A program made the translations under genes and the position numbers. The notes under the pieces were generated by a model that saw nothing but the letters and a program-made list of their open reading frames with translations, searched no databases and had not been told where the DNA came from. This document shows, in pieces, positions 52,280-60,896 of a stretch of DNA of 64,000 nt (positions are counted from its first letter, which is position 1; each line of letters opens with the position of its first letter). The DNA is taken from positions 62,001 through 126,000 of the forward strand of contig NC_083376.1 of the NCBI RefSeq assembly GCF_029542785.1. The letters are read 5' to 3'. This DNA comes from Malassezia japonica (lineage: Eukaryota; Basidiomycota; Malasseziomycetes; Malasseziales; Malasseziaceae).

Positions 52280-54289
52280 ATGCCGCTCGGACGCTCGAGC
52301 AAGTCGGGCCATGTCGACAGACATGGTGCCGAGCCAGGATCCGAGTCGTCGCATACTGAAGGGCGCTCGACATTCAACCTAGGCTTTGGACGCCCGCCGC
52401 ACTCGGGTGGGCGCCAAGAACGCTCGGACTCCTCTTCCTCGGCCAAGGGCCATGCTAAGGAGAGCTCGGGAGGCGGGGGAAATGGGCAGGGACGAGTGCA
52501 AAACAAGCACAAGCAGGCAGTGATCCTCGACCTTGTCCGCCCAGACGAGCTCCGCTCGGCGCACTCGATCGAGGCCGCAAGCTTGCCCCGAGAGGAGGCG
52601 TCAACCATTGCGCAGTTGGTGTACGTCAGATCTTGCTCACACAGTAAACGCCAGGAACTGGCACCACAGCTTTTCATCGGTGCATTTGTGAACCTGCCTC
52701 CGCCCATGGTGGCAGGGCCGCTCTCAGTCTCCAGCGAGGGGCGCCGGCGACTCGTCGGCTTCTGTTCTGCGACCGTTGCGCCGGCACATGTCACGCAAAG
52801 CATGTACGGATCTACGCATTCGGACCAGGCCCACGTTGTTTGCCTGCACGACTTTTGTGTAGAGCGCGGAAGCCGCCACCAGGGAATTGGCCGCCGGTTG
52901 ATGGCCCGGTTTTTGCGCCGCGCCCAAAACGGCGCCCACGGCGAGGCTTCTCGCGGAACGCAGATGGAGTTGGTGTCGATCATCAGCCCACCGAAGCGCA
53001 TGTCATTCTTCCTCAGCTGCGGGTTCAAGATTCACGGGCCGAGCTATATCCCAAAGAGCGTCGAGCCTTGGGTCGAGATGCGCTACTTTTTCGATGCACA
53101 CCACGAGGTCCGTCGCGCGGACACGTCGTTCTCCACGTCGGACTTGCTTGCAGGTGAGCATGACTACTCGGCGCCTCCTTCCGAAGGGCATGAGCATGCT
53201 CTGTTTGCTACGGAACAGCAAGCACAACGGTCCGCCGCTGGCTCGCTATCCTACTCGCAGAACAGCTCGGAAATGTCGCCCACGGCCCCGTGGGGCATGG
53301 GCAACTTTTCCCTGTCGCCCACGGAGTCGTCGCCGGGGATGACCAACGACCAGGTTCTCGCCGCGCTGATTGCCAACAACTCGCTATCCGAGGGCGCCGC
53401 CCGCGATCTCGGCCTGCCTGTTGCGAAAGAAGGACAACAGAATGCCCCCACGCATTCGAAGGATACGGGCAAGGCACTCTCGACAATCTGGGGCCAGGCG
53501 GTGGCTGCCAAGACGGCTTCGGAAGACTCCCTCACGGCCCTCGAGGCCCGCATTGTGGATCGCACCCACTCGAGCAACATCCATAAGCTCTTGTGCCCGA
53601 ACGAGAACTGCGGCTGTGGTTTGGTCGGGCGCCAAAGTGCGAAATGGGCCGTGAAAGAAATGGGACCACTCTCGGACAAGGACGCTGTTCGTCTCGACGA
53701 AGCCTCCCCTCCGATCCTCCTGGACCTGACCAATGCGCAAGAGGGACTCGGAACCGACCCCTTGTCGGGTGCTCCGTGGGACCATATCTTGCAGCGTCGC
53801 ATCGGAACTGTGGGCAACACCATCGGTGCAGTGCGCGGTTTCTGGCAACTTGATGGGCCCATGCAATTTGACAACGTTTCCTTCTCCAAGAACACTGCTT
53901 GGAAGGTGCCGGAAGCGACTGTGCACTTGCGTTCTCCGTCGCGCTCCTCCCCAGGATCGATTGATCTGAGCAGCTCGCATGGATCGAAGCGCTCGGACAA
54001 GAGTCCCCGTGGCAGTTTTGGCAGCCTTCGTGGCGCCATTCAGCCGCTTGCGCAAGTCGAGCAGTCGCAGACACCTCCTTCTACTAACAACACTGAATCT
54101 CCCGTGTCGCTCGGCCTCACGCCCGGCGAAGAGCGCGTGGTGAAGTACGTGCTGTGCCCCGACTGCGGCTGTGGTCCTCTTGGCTTCATGATCCTTCCCT
54201 CGGACTCTAATGTCGAGCACCAGGCGCGCAAGGGATATTCGGATACGCATTGCTATGTTGCTGCTTACCGCGTTCGCTACGACTGCTAG
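52280..54289 (+). CDS. Fusion of a GNAT acetyltransferase with an MSS4/DSS4-like domain
   Basis: Two domains share one 661-residue protein. Exons are 52280-52620 and 52645-54289; the 24-nt intron keeps frame, but its removal gives IAQLV-KRQELAPQLFIGAF, the acetyltransferase motif. Residues about 85-260 are an AANAT-like GNAT domain with HDFCVERGSRHQGIGRRLM as the acetyl-CoA loop (Q/RxxGxG/A). Residues about 440-661 are MSS4-like: zinc ligands LLCPNENCGCGL and VLCPDCGCGPLGF, with the Rab-binding FWQLDGPMQFDNVSFSKNT. MSS4/Dss4 chaperones nucleotide-free Rab GTPases. The linker is Ser-rich. I know no ordinary pairing of these two domains. Confidence 0.85.
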   Translation: MPLGRSSKSGHVDRHGAEPGSESSHTEGRSTFNLGFGRPPHSGGRQERSDSSSSAKGHAKESSGGGGNGQGRVQNKHKQAVILDLVRPDELRSAHSIEAASLPREEASTIAQLVYVRSCSHSKRQELAPQLFIGAFVNLPPPMVAGPLSVSSEGRRRLVGFCSATVAPAHVTQSMYGSTHSDQAHVVCLHDFCVERGSRHQGIGRRLMARFLRRAQNGAHGEASRGTQMELVSIISPPKRMSFFLSCGFKIHGPSYIPKSVEPWVEMRYFFDAHHEVRRADTSFSTSDLLAGEHDYSAPPSEGHEHALFATEQQAQRSAAGSLSYSQNSSEMSPTAPWGMGNFSLSPTESSPGMTNDQVLAALIANNSLSEGAARDLGLPVAKEGQQNAPTHSKDTGKALSTIWGQAVAAKTASEDSLTALEARIVDRTHSSNIHKLLCPNENCGCGLVGRQSAKWAVKEMGPLSDKDAVRLDEASPPILLDLTNAQEGLGTDPLSGAPWDHILQRRIGTVGNTIGAVRGFWQLDGPMQFDNVSFSKNTAWKVPEATVHLRSPSRSSPGSIDLSSSHGSKRSDKSPRGSFGSLRGAIQPLAQVEQSQTPPSTNNTESPVSLGLTPGEERVVKYVLCPDCGCGPLGFMILPSDSNVEHQARKGYSDTHCYVAAYRVRYDC

Positions 54290-54405
54290 ATTTTTTAGAT
54301 ACCAATCTGTATATGCACGACCAAGCGCGGCGAAATAAGGAGAGGTCGGCGTAAACTTTATTCAACGTCCAAGTAGCTACCCTTTGTAGGGACTAACAAC
54401 AAATT

Positions 54406-54497
54406 GGGCGCATGGTCTAGAGGTATGATTCTTCTTTAGGGCTTAGCTTCGGCAAAGAGCATAGAAGAGGTCCTGGGTTCGATTCCCAGTGCGCCCC
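54406..54497 (+). tRNA. tRNA-Pro (AGG), copy 1, with a 20-nt intron
   Basis: Acceptor arms GGGCGCA/TGCGCCC pair perfectly, the anticodon stem CTTCT pairs with AGAAG, and the anticodon AGG is at 54438-54440. The TPsiC arm contains GGTTCGATTCC (B box). The intron, 54442-54461, follows base 37 as expected and contains a GCTTCGGC tetraloop. A TTTT run follows at 54501. Confidence 0.93.
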
Positions 54498-54500
54498 CTC

Positions 54501-54504
54501 TTTT
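54501..54504 (+). terminator. Pol III terminator of tRNA-Pro copy 1
   Basis: TTTT four bases after the tRNA end; a minimal four-T run, so partial read-through into copy 2 is possible. Confidence 0.55.
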
Positions 54505-54515
54505 CGAGAAACCTT

Positions 54516-54608
54516 GGGCGCATGGTCTAGAGGTATGATTCTTCTTTAGGGCTTCGCTTCGGCAAAGATTCATAGAAGAGGTCCTGGGTTCGATTCCCAG
54601 TGCGCCCC
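54516..54608 (+). tRNA. tRNA-Pro (AGG), copy 2, with a 21-nt intron
   Basis: The mature sequence is identical to copy 1, 18 nt downstream. The intron is 21 nt and differs at several bases while keeping the same tetraloop. Exons conserved and intron diverged indicate an old or gene-converted tandem duplication. Confidence 0.93.
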
Positions 54609-54615
54609 CTCGAAA

Positions 54616-54623
54616 TTTTTTTT
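54616..54623 (+). terminator. Pol III terminator of tRNA-Pro copy 2
   Basis: A T8 run seven bases after the tRNA end, a strong RNA polymerase III stop. Confidence 0.8.
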
Positions 54624-54752
54624 GGTTGCGACCGCCGCTTCCCTGGAAGGCATTGAGCCTATTTCTTTGTGGAAATACAGTTGGGTGTGTGTTCAAATGG
54701 GAGGAATGCATGTACTAGAATGAGGCGATATGGAGCGCCAATGCTATACATC

Positions 54753-56163
54753 TTACTGCTCTTTCTTTTCTTCAACCTCTGCGACCTCTTCGTCCTCATC
54801 TTCTTCGCGCGTGTCACCATAGACGCCACGAATAGCACTAATGCGTTAGTTCACCTGTCCCCAAACCTGGTATACATACCGGTAGAAAATACGCCACATG
54901 AGGACATACCAGAAGATGTTAAGGAGCAGCAGGAGGAGGAGCGGTGCAAACACCTGGTATTAGTACAGCGCGATCAACGTACGTGGCATTGCATCCACCA
55001 CACAAGCCAGTGACCACGCGACGGGAAGAAGGTTCGTGCGTAGGCCGGAATAAGGTGGTAGTGCACGTAGACCGAGCGGAGCGTGAGTGCACTCAAGTAG
55101 ATACGGAAGTAAGACCAGACCACCATGAAGAACGAGTAGACAGCAGCCGCCAGCGTGTTCATTTTCAGGTAGTTGAGCATCTTGGACAGCTTAAAGGTTA
55201 GCCAAGCCTCGCGCATTCACCTACAGCAAGCCAAGTGTCAGGAATGTCCATGCACACAAATACCGTGGTGCCGATCATGGTCAGGTTGATAAAGTAGGAC
55301 CAGCCGATGAGCCAGAGCGTAACGAGATGCTAATATCAGATAGTAAGACGTACGTGGGCAATGAGCTCGTAGTAGTCCTTGCGGGGCCGCTCGAGGCCGA
55401 AGAGCATCACAAAGGCCTGCTGCATCCAGAAGCTCGCCTGGAGCAGGTAGTACACCTTGAGCTCAGGGCGCATCACCCAGTGCGGGTACTCTGGGGTAAG
55501 TTGCACGACGATCATACGCACGGTACCAAAGGTGCTCAAAGTCTGGCGTCAGTTATTCTTGTGCAAATACGTACTGTACCACCAGCTGTCCTGGAAAGAC
55601 ATGACGTAGACACCGAGCATGCCGGCAATGCCCCAATAGAAGAGACCGTAGCCCTGCTCGGCAAAGCGCGTCTGCTTCTGGTCCGAACGAATTCCCCAGC
55701 GCTTGGCAAGGGGCTTGAAGACGTGCATCGTGAGGACCTGGCGCAGGAAACTGAAGACGACCACAAAGTAGGCAATAAAGCAGAGGTCCAGCCAGCCCTT
55801 TCCGTAGCGCAGGAAACGCGGCTCGTTAGGGAACAGGGTCTTGTGCAAGGACTGGCAGAACAGGCGCAGGTTGTTGAGCACCACATTGTCCGCCGAGTAG
55901 GTCGGCGCGGGGCCGTAGAGGCGGTACGAAGCCTCCTTCAGGACGACCTCTGACTCAGGAAGGCGGTACGAGAGGAGCAGGAACGGCCGGAAAGGGTTGA
56001 CATCCACCGGCACAAGGTACTCCCAAGCGAAGTAAGCGACCAAAAAGAGCAGCGCGATCTTGAGAGCTGACTTAGGAGAAACCAGCCACCTTCCCGTTAG
56101 CATGTCGTTCAGGAAGGTGGTCTCCCTGCGGCTTGTCGCGGGAGCTGCCATTGCAGTAACCAT
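54753..56163 (-). CDS. LAG1: Ceramide synthase (LAG1/LAC1)
   Basis: Acyl-CoA-dependent ceramide synthase of the ER. Exons are 56163-55575, 55542-55522, 55490-55354, 55329-55225, 55189-54983, 54953-54880 and 54837-54753 (405 aa). Six introns of 32, 31, 24, 35, 29 and 42 nt; exon 2 is 21 nt. The Lag1 motif reads RPRKDYYELIAH-HLVTLWLIGWSYF, and the catalytic His-His pair is split by intron 3. DIPDTWLALSKMLNYLKMNTL follows. The C-terminal acidic tail ends EEVAEVEEKKEQ. The ATG at 56151 (MAAPATSRRETT) is an alternative start. Several membrane segments fit the TLC family. SCS7 in the same pathway is 3.6 kb away. Confidence 0.93.
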
Positions 56164-56276
56164 CGTGAGAAAACAAGCAGCCGTGTCGGGGTATGCGTTA
56201 ATTCCGCGCCGGCTGAAATTCGGGGGGCTTGGCGTGCCGAGAGGAAATCGGCGATTGGCGCAACATTCCTTGGGAT

Positions 56277-57065
56277 ATGTCACAACGTGCGGCGCCAGGA
56301 CCGCCGCCGGGCCCACCCCCCGGCCCCCCTCCCAAGCGACCTGTAGATACAAGTGCACCTCCTCCTCTTCCTGAAGGCCCCATATTTGTGCCACCGCCTG
56401 GCTGGTCGAACATCGATGAAGAGGAGGCGAAAGAGCGCGACCGGACGCCGCAGCAAAAAGAGATCGACCGTGTGGTGCGTGGCGCGTTTCGTCTGAATGC
56501 GTATGATATGCTGGACGTTACGCCAGACATGGACGACAAGGCAATCACAAAAGTCTTTCGTCGCAAAAGTCTGCTGATCCACCCCGACAAAGTGTCGGAA
56601 GACTACCAAGAACGCGCAATGGAGGCCTTTGACTTGCTCAAGAAAGCCCTCGACCAGCTCTTGGACGAGGAGCGCCGCCAGCGCCTGAACGAAGTCACGC
56701 GGTCCGGCCGGTCCCTTGCGCTGCAGGAGCTTCGTTTGCCCTTTACGATGAGCGAAGAGGAGCTCGAGAAGGAGCAGCAGCCCGGCGGAAAGCTGCACAA
56801 CCTGACCCCCAGCTTCCAAGAGCGCATCAAGCGGTGCACCAACCACCTGATGCGCGAGGACGAGCTGAATCGCATGAATGCCATGCGGCTGAAGCAGGAA
56901 GCCGAGGCCGAGGCGCGCAAGATGCGCGAGGCCGCCGAGCAGGAGCTCAAGCGCAAAGCGGAAGTTGAAAGCGTTTGGGAAGATACCCGCGACCACCGTG
57001 TGGAAGGCTGGCGCAGTTTTCAAAAGAACAAGAAGAAGAAGAAGAAGATGGACGTGCTGGGATAA
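56277..57065 (+). CDS. J-domain protein, DNAJC8-like
   Basis: A 262-residue single-exon Hsp70 co-chaperone. The J domain lies at about residues 78-145 with SLLIHPDKVSEDYQERA, the HPD triad at about 100-102. The N-terminal 50 residues are Pro-rich (PPPGPPPGPPPKRP). The C-terminal part is a charged helix with EEELEKEQQPGGK, RLKQEAEAEARKMREAAEQE and a basic NKKKKKKM end, as in human DNAJC8/SPF31, a nuclear protein associated with the spliceosome. The function is inferred from that layout. It is divergent from LAG1 (113 bp) and convergent with DBP6 (20 nt between stops). Confidence 0.88.
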   Translation: MSQRAAPGPPPGPPPGPPPKRPVDTSAPPPLPEGPIFVPPPGWSNIDEEEAKERDRTPQQKEIDRVVRGAFRLNAYDMLDVTPDMDDKAITKVFRRKSLLIHPDKVSEDYQERAMEAFDLLKKALDQLLDEERRQRLNEVTRSGRSLALQELRLPFTMSEEELEKEQQPGGKLHNLTPSFQERIKRCTNHLMREDELNRMNAMRLKQEAEAEARKMREAAEQELKRKAEVESVWEDTRDHRVEGWRSFQKNKKKKKKMDVLG

Positions 57066-57085
57066 CTGATCCGCTGTATACTACA

Positions 57086-59136
57086 CTAGTGCTGCTGGCT
57101 ATAAACGGCAGCAAGCTGCGCGAGCGCGTCCTGTACAATGAGTCTTGTATACATACCTTGTAACACGGAACAAACCGTTCCCATTCGGCCGGTTTCACCT
57201 TTTCGTTGGCGACGTTGTCGAGGTGCGAGGCCTGGCGGAGCATGCGCTTGAAGTGGTACACTTCCTGCTCTTCCACTAGGCTCCACGCGTCGCCCGTGCG
57301 GCCCGCACGCGCAGTACGGCCCACACGGTGCACGTACTTGGCCATGTCGATCGGCACATCGTAGGAGATCACATGGCGCACCTCGGGCAGATCAATACCG
57401 CGCGCGATCAGATCCGAGCACACCAGCAGATCGATCTCGCCTTGCTGGAAACGCTTGAGCATCTGCACGCGCTCCGCAGCACCGAGATCACTCGAATAGT
57501 ACTGTACACAGAGAGGCTTATCGCCCAGGGCCCAGCGCTCCTCAAAGAAAGACAAGAGACGCACCAAGCGGTTCGCCGCGTCCACGCTCTTGGTAAAGCA
57601 CAGAGCATGACGCACCGGCTCGGGCAAGCCGTGCAAGAGGTACAAGAGATGCAGCACCTTGGTACTCGTCTCGGTCACCATCATGTGCTCATGCAGACCC
57701 GCCGGCAGGGCATAGTGGTCGGTATCGAGCTCAGCACCTTCGGTCTGGTCCTGGACACTGACGTAGTGGGGATTGCGGAGCTGCAGGGCATTCATCTTGG
57801 CAGGATCGCGGCTCAGCGTAGCAGAAAAGAGCAGCTTTTGGACGCTAGGCACGGGCACTTCGAGATCGTCGTGCGCCCACGACGGCGCCTCGTGCTGGAG
57901 CACGGGGGGCGCGAGGGCCACTTGGTCGCTCGCGTCGGGCATAAGCGCATCGAGAAGAATCGCGACCCACTGCTGGAACGACTGGCCGAGCAGCCGGTCC
58001 GCCTCGTCAATCACCAGGAACCGCAGGTGCTGCAGCGTAAATCCGGGCGTGCTCTGCACATGATCGACCAAGCGGCCCGGAGTTGCGATGAGCACATCGA
58101 CATTACTGGTATAGCCATGGGGGCCGCGGCTCACAAGCTGCGCCTGCTCGTGCTTGAAGCTGTGGTTGCCGGTGACGACGAGCGAGCGCAGCCCGCTGCC
58201 TTTTCCAACCGCATCAAACATCTCGGCGACCTGAATCGCGAGGTCGCGCGTCGGCACTAGGACTAGCGCACGCAACTGCACAATCGTGCGCGTCTGCAGC
58301 AGCTCGACGATCGGAACGGTATACGCAAGGGTCTTGCCGCTGCCGGTCGGGGCAGAAACACACAAGTCTCTGGGGGGCGAATAGGGCATGTAAAGCTCGC
58401 TCTCTGTCTTGCGATTCAGCAAGAGAGGAATGACGGACGCCTGCACGGCGAACCACTCGGAAATACCGAGACGGTCGAGCTGGCGCTTGATCGAGCGCGA
58501 GATTGTGACGCCGATATGCTCGGTCGGGCGGTTATCTTGGGTATCTTGGGCGGAGAGGTCCGCATCGAGCGACTGCGTATGCGCAGCGTCAACGAGTGTC
58601 GGGCGTGCAAGGCCCTGGGGGAGGCCGAGTGACGCAAGGAGCTTGGCGTCCGATGCGCCCGTCTGCTGCGGCCTGGGGAAGCGAAAGAGGTACTGAGGGT
58701 CCTCCGCGTCATCCTGCTCCGGCTCTGCGGGGACCCCTTTTTCAGCAACCTCGTCCGGAGGGGCGCTTGCTTGCAATGGGTCGGCAGCGATCGAGTCCGG
58801 CAGTGGCGTGTCCGACGCAGGCTCGGCGGCCGTACTCTCGTTGTTGTCGCTGTTGTCACTGTCGCTGCTGTCACTGTCGCTGCTGTCGCTATCACTCCCA
58901 TCGCTGTTGTCACTCTCCTCCTCGTTCGTCTCCATCTTTTCGGCCTTCTTCGAGGGCTGTCGCTCCTTGTTCTTCTTTTTTCCTTCGCCAGGGGCCTTGG
59001 GCGTCGCCGCCTTTTTCGCTTTTCTACGCTCCTTTTTCGCTTTTAGGTAGCGCTGCTTGGCCTTTGTCTTTCCCTTGGCAGAACGCACCGGCAGTGCCGG
59101 TGCCTTGCCATGTCCAGCGGGCTGCGACGCGACCAT
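57086..59136 (-). CDS. DBP6: DEAD-box RNA helicase DBP6/DDX51
   Basis: A nucleolar RNA helicase for early 60S ribosome assembly. Exons are 59136-57157 and 57130-57086 (674 aa); a 26-nt intron precedes the last 14 residues. The N-terminus is basic (about residues 1-60), then acidic Ser/Asp-rich. Motifs are SAPTGSGKT, LVPTRDLAIQV, ATPGRLVDHVQ, VIDEADRLLG, LLFSATLSRDP, LLVCSDLIARGIDLP and HRVGRTARAGRTG. The gap between motif Ia and II carries the DDX51-type insert. Splicing gives the C-terminus CYKDALAQLAAVYSQQH; the unspliced frame instead runs into antisense DNAJC8. DDX51/Dbp6 is favoured over other DEAD-box types by length and motif wording. Confidence 0.9.
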
Positions 59137-59253
59137 ACCTCGCACGGGCACGTTCGCTGGTCGTCACAAGGAAAATTCCCGGCAGGTGGAGTGGTGCTGA
59201 CAAAGCTGCAGCACGCCGGTGTACTTTCCCTGCTCTCTGCGGCGCGTTGGAAG

Positions 59254-59564
59254 ATGTCGAGCGAGAACAAGTCGCGTGTGATGAGCAATCGCGAGTACGA
59301 TCGGTTTCTCAAGGACAAGAAACTGGAAGCATTTAAGCGCTGCGACCCTCTCGTGCAAGGTAGGCCGGATTTTCTGACCCAGAATTCGTCCACTGCTCCC
59401 AGAACCGCCTGCTGTCTGTGGCCTGGGCGTGTCGCCAGCAGAACCGCAACATGTTCAACTGCCTGAGAGAATAGTACGTGAATTTGCTAACCTATAGTAT
59501 GTCGGACGAGGCTATGGCAAAGGCCGAAAAGGAATACCTGGACAAGAACCGCCCCAGCTCTTAA
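59254..59564 (+). CDS. CMC1-like twin CX9C mitochondrial protein
   Basis: An intermembrane-space protein of the CMC1 family involved in cytochrome oxidase assembly. Exons are 59254-59359, 59383-59473 and 59498-59564 (87 aa); introns are 23 and 24 nt. The two cysteine pairs are CDPLVQEFVHC and CRQQNRNMFNC, each CX9C, separated by QNRLLSVAWA. The C-terminus (REYMSDEAMAKAEKEYL) is the usual helical extension. The first ATG is used. The gene has no long ORF and is missed without splicing. Confidence 0.9.
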
Positions 59565-59637
59565 TAGGATGTAGCCTTATGCAGTCTGTGCTTTCCACTT
59601 GGCTGCCTCGCGGCGGCCCAACGCCGCGGCGATACAC

Positions 59638-59643
59638 CACGTG
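59638..59643. promoter_or_regulatory. CACGTG box upstream of SCS7
   Basis: CCACGTGG, 116 bp from the SCS7 ATG in a 195-bp gap after CMC1. Confidence 0.45.
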
Positions 59644-59759
59644 GTTTTCTGGGGAAGACCAAAGTGGCGTGAAATCAGCCAGCCAATACACACTTGCATT
59701 CGTGGCAAATTCCAGTGCTAGCAATTAGCACTTTTCCCATCTTGTTGTTGGCCACCACT

Positions 59760-60836
59760 ATGTCGACGACCTTTTCTCGCGCGGACGTGGCTAAGCACAA
59801 CAAGCAGACCGACTGCTGGGTTACCTGCAATGGTAAGGTGTACAACGTGACGGAGTTCATCGAGGACCACCCTGGTGGTGATGACCTTATCCTCGAATAT
59901 GCCGGCAAGGATGTCACCGAGATCATGGCGGACCCCCTGTCGCACGAGCACTCCAAGAGCGCCTACGGCATGCTCGAGGACTTCCGCGTTGGCACGCTCC
60001 TTGCTTCGGAGGCAGCCATCGCCACGGCCAACAAGGCCCCCCTCGGCGACGTTGTCATCACCGACGACTTTGAGCCCGTGGAGACGGACATGTCGGAAGA
60101 CTTTAAGGAGCACCATTTCCTCGACCTTGAGAAGCCCCTGATCCCCCAGATGTGGCGCGCGCGCTTCACCAAGGAGTTTTACCTCGAGCAGGTGCACATT
60201 CCCCGTCACAAGAAGGACTCGGCGCAGCTGATGCCCCACAACTTCCTCGAGGTGTTTACCAAGACGCCCTGGTACGTTATTCCCATGCTCTGGGGCCCGA
60301 TTGCTGCGGCCTTCTTCCACGTCTCGGCGATGCAGTTCAAGGAGATCTTTGCCTCGTCCGAGCACCCCATGGCGTTTGGCTATGCCGGCGCGATGGCCTC
60401 GTGGGCGTTTGGTGTGTTCTTCTGGACGTTCATTGAGTACCTCTTCCACCGCTTCATCTTCCACATGGACTCGATGCTGCCGCGCAACCAGACCGCCTAC
60501 CTAATGCACTTCCTTCTGCACGGCATCCACCACTTCCTGCCGATGGACAAGATGCGCCTGGTCATGCCGCCGATTCTCTTTGCAGCGCTCTCGTTCCCGA
60601 TGCTGCTGCTTGCGCACGCCGTTCTGCCCACGGCCATGGCGAACGGCACCATTGCGGGGTCGTACACGATGTACATCTTCTACGACACCTTCCACTACGC
60701 CATGCACCATACCAAGCTTCCTTCGATCCTCAAGGCGCAGAAGAAGTACCACCTCGAACACCACTACAAGAACTTTGAGCTCGGCTTTGGCGTTACGAGC
60801 ATGTTCTGGGACATCATCTTCCGGACGCTCTTGTAA
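59760..60836 (+). CDS. SCS7: Sphingolipid fatty-acid 2-hydroxylase (SCS7/FAH1)
   Basis: An ER di-iron enzyme that 2-hydroxylates the fatty acid of ceramides. Single exon, 358 aa. An N-terminal cytochrome b5 domain (residues about 5-80) has the heme motif EDHPGGDDLI. The hydroxylase domain has the histidine motifs EYLFHRFIFH, HFLLHGIHHFLP, YAMHH and KKYHLEHHYKNFELGFG, with four membrane segments. Its length matches yeast Scs7. With LAG1 it provides two steps of inositol-phosphorylceramide precursor synthesis within 6 kb; whether this is a cluster is not shown. Confidence 0.96.
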   Translation: MSTTFSRADVAKHNKQTDCWVTCNGKVYNVTEFIEDHPGGDDLILEYAGKDVTEIMADPLSHEHSKSAYGMLEDFRVGTLLASEAAIATANKAPLGDVVITDDFEPVETDMSEDFKEHHFLDLEKPLIPQMWRARFTKEFYLEQVHIPRHKKDSAQLMPHNFLEVFTKTPWYVIPMLWGPIAAAFFHVSAMQFKEIFASSEHPMAFGYAGAMASWAFGVFFWTFIEYLFHRFIFHMDSMLPRNQTAYLMHFLLHGIHHFLPMDKMRLVMPPILFAALSFPMLLLAHAVLPTAMANGTIAGSYTMYIFYDTFHYAMHHTKLPSILKAQKKYHLEHHYKNFELGFGVTSMFWDIIFRTLL

Positions 60837-60896
60837 TGCATCCAACCCACCACCTTTCACTAGACATGTTCGTACATAGCAAGGTTTCTCGAGTCA

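Noticed and set aside
56947..57156. Unspliced DBP6 C-terminus extending over DNAJC8
   Set aside because: A 26-nt intron with proper ends gives a short C-terminus and removes the overlap.
54753..60836. LAG1 and SCS7 as a sphingolipid gene cluster
   Set aside because: The genes between them (DNAJC8-like, DBP6, CMC1) are unrelated, so proximity is probably chance.
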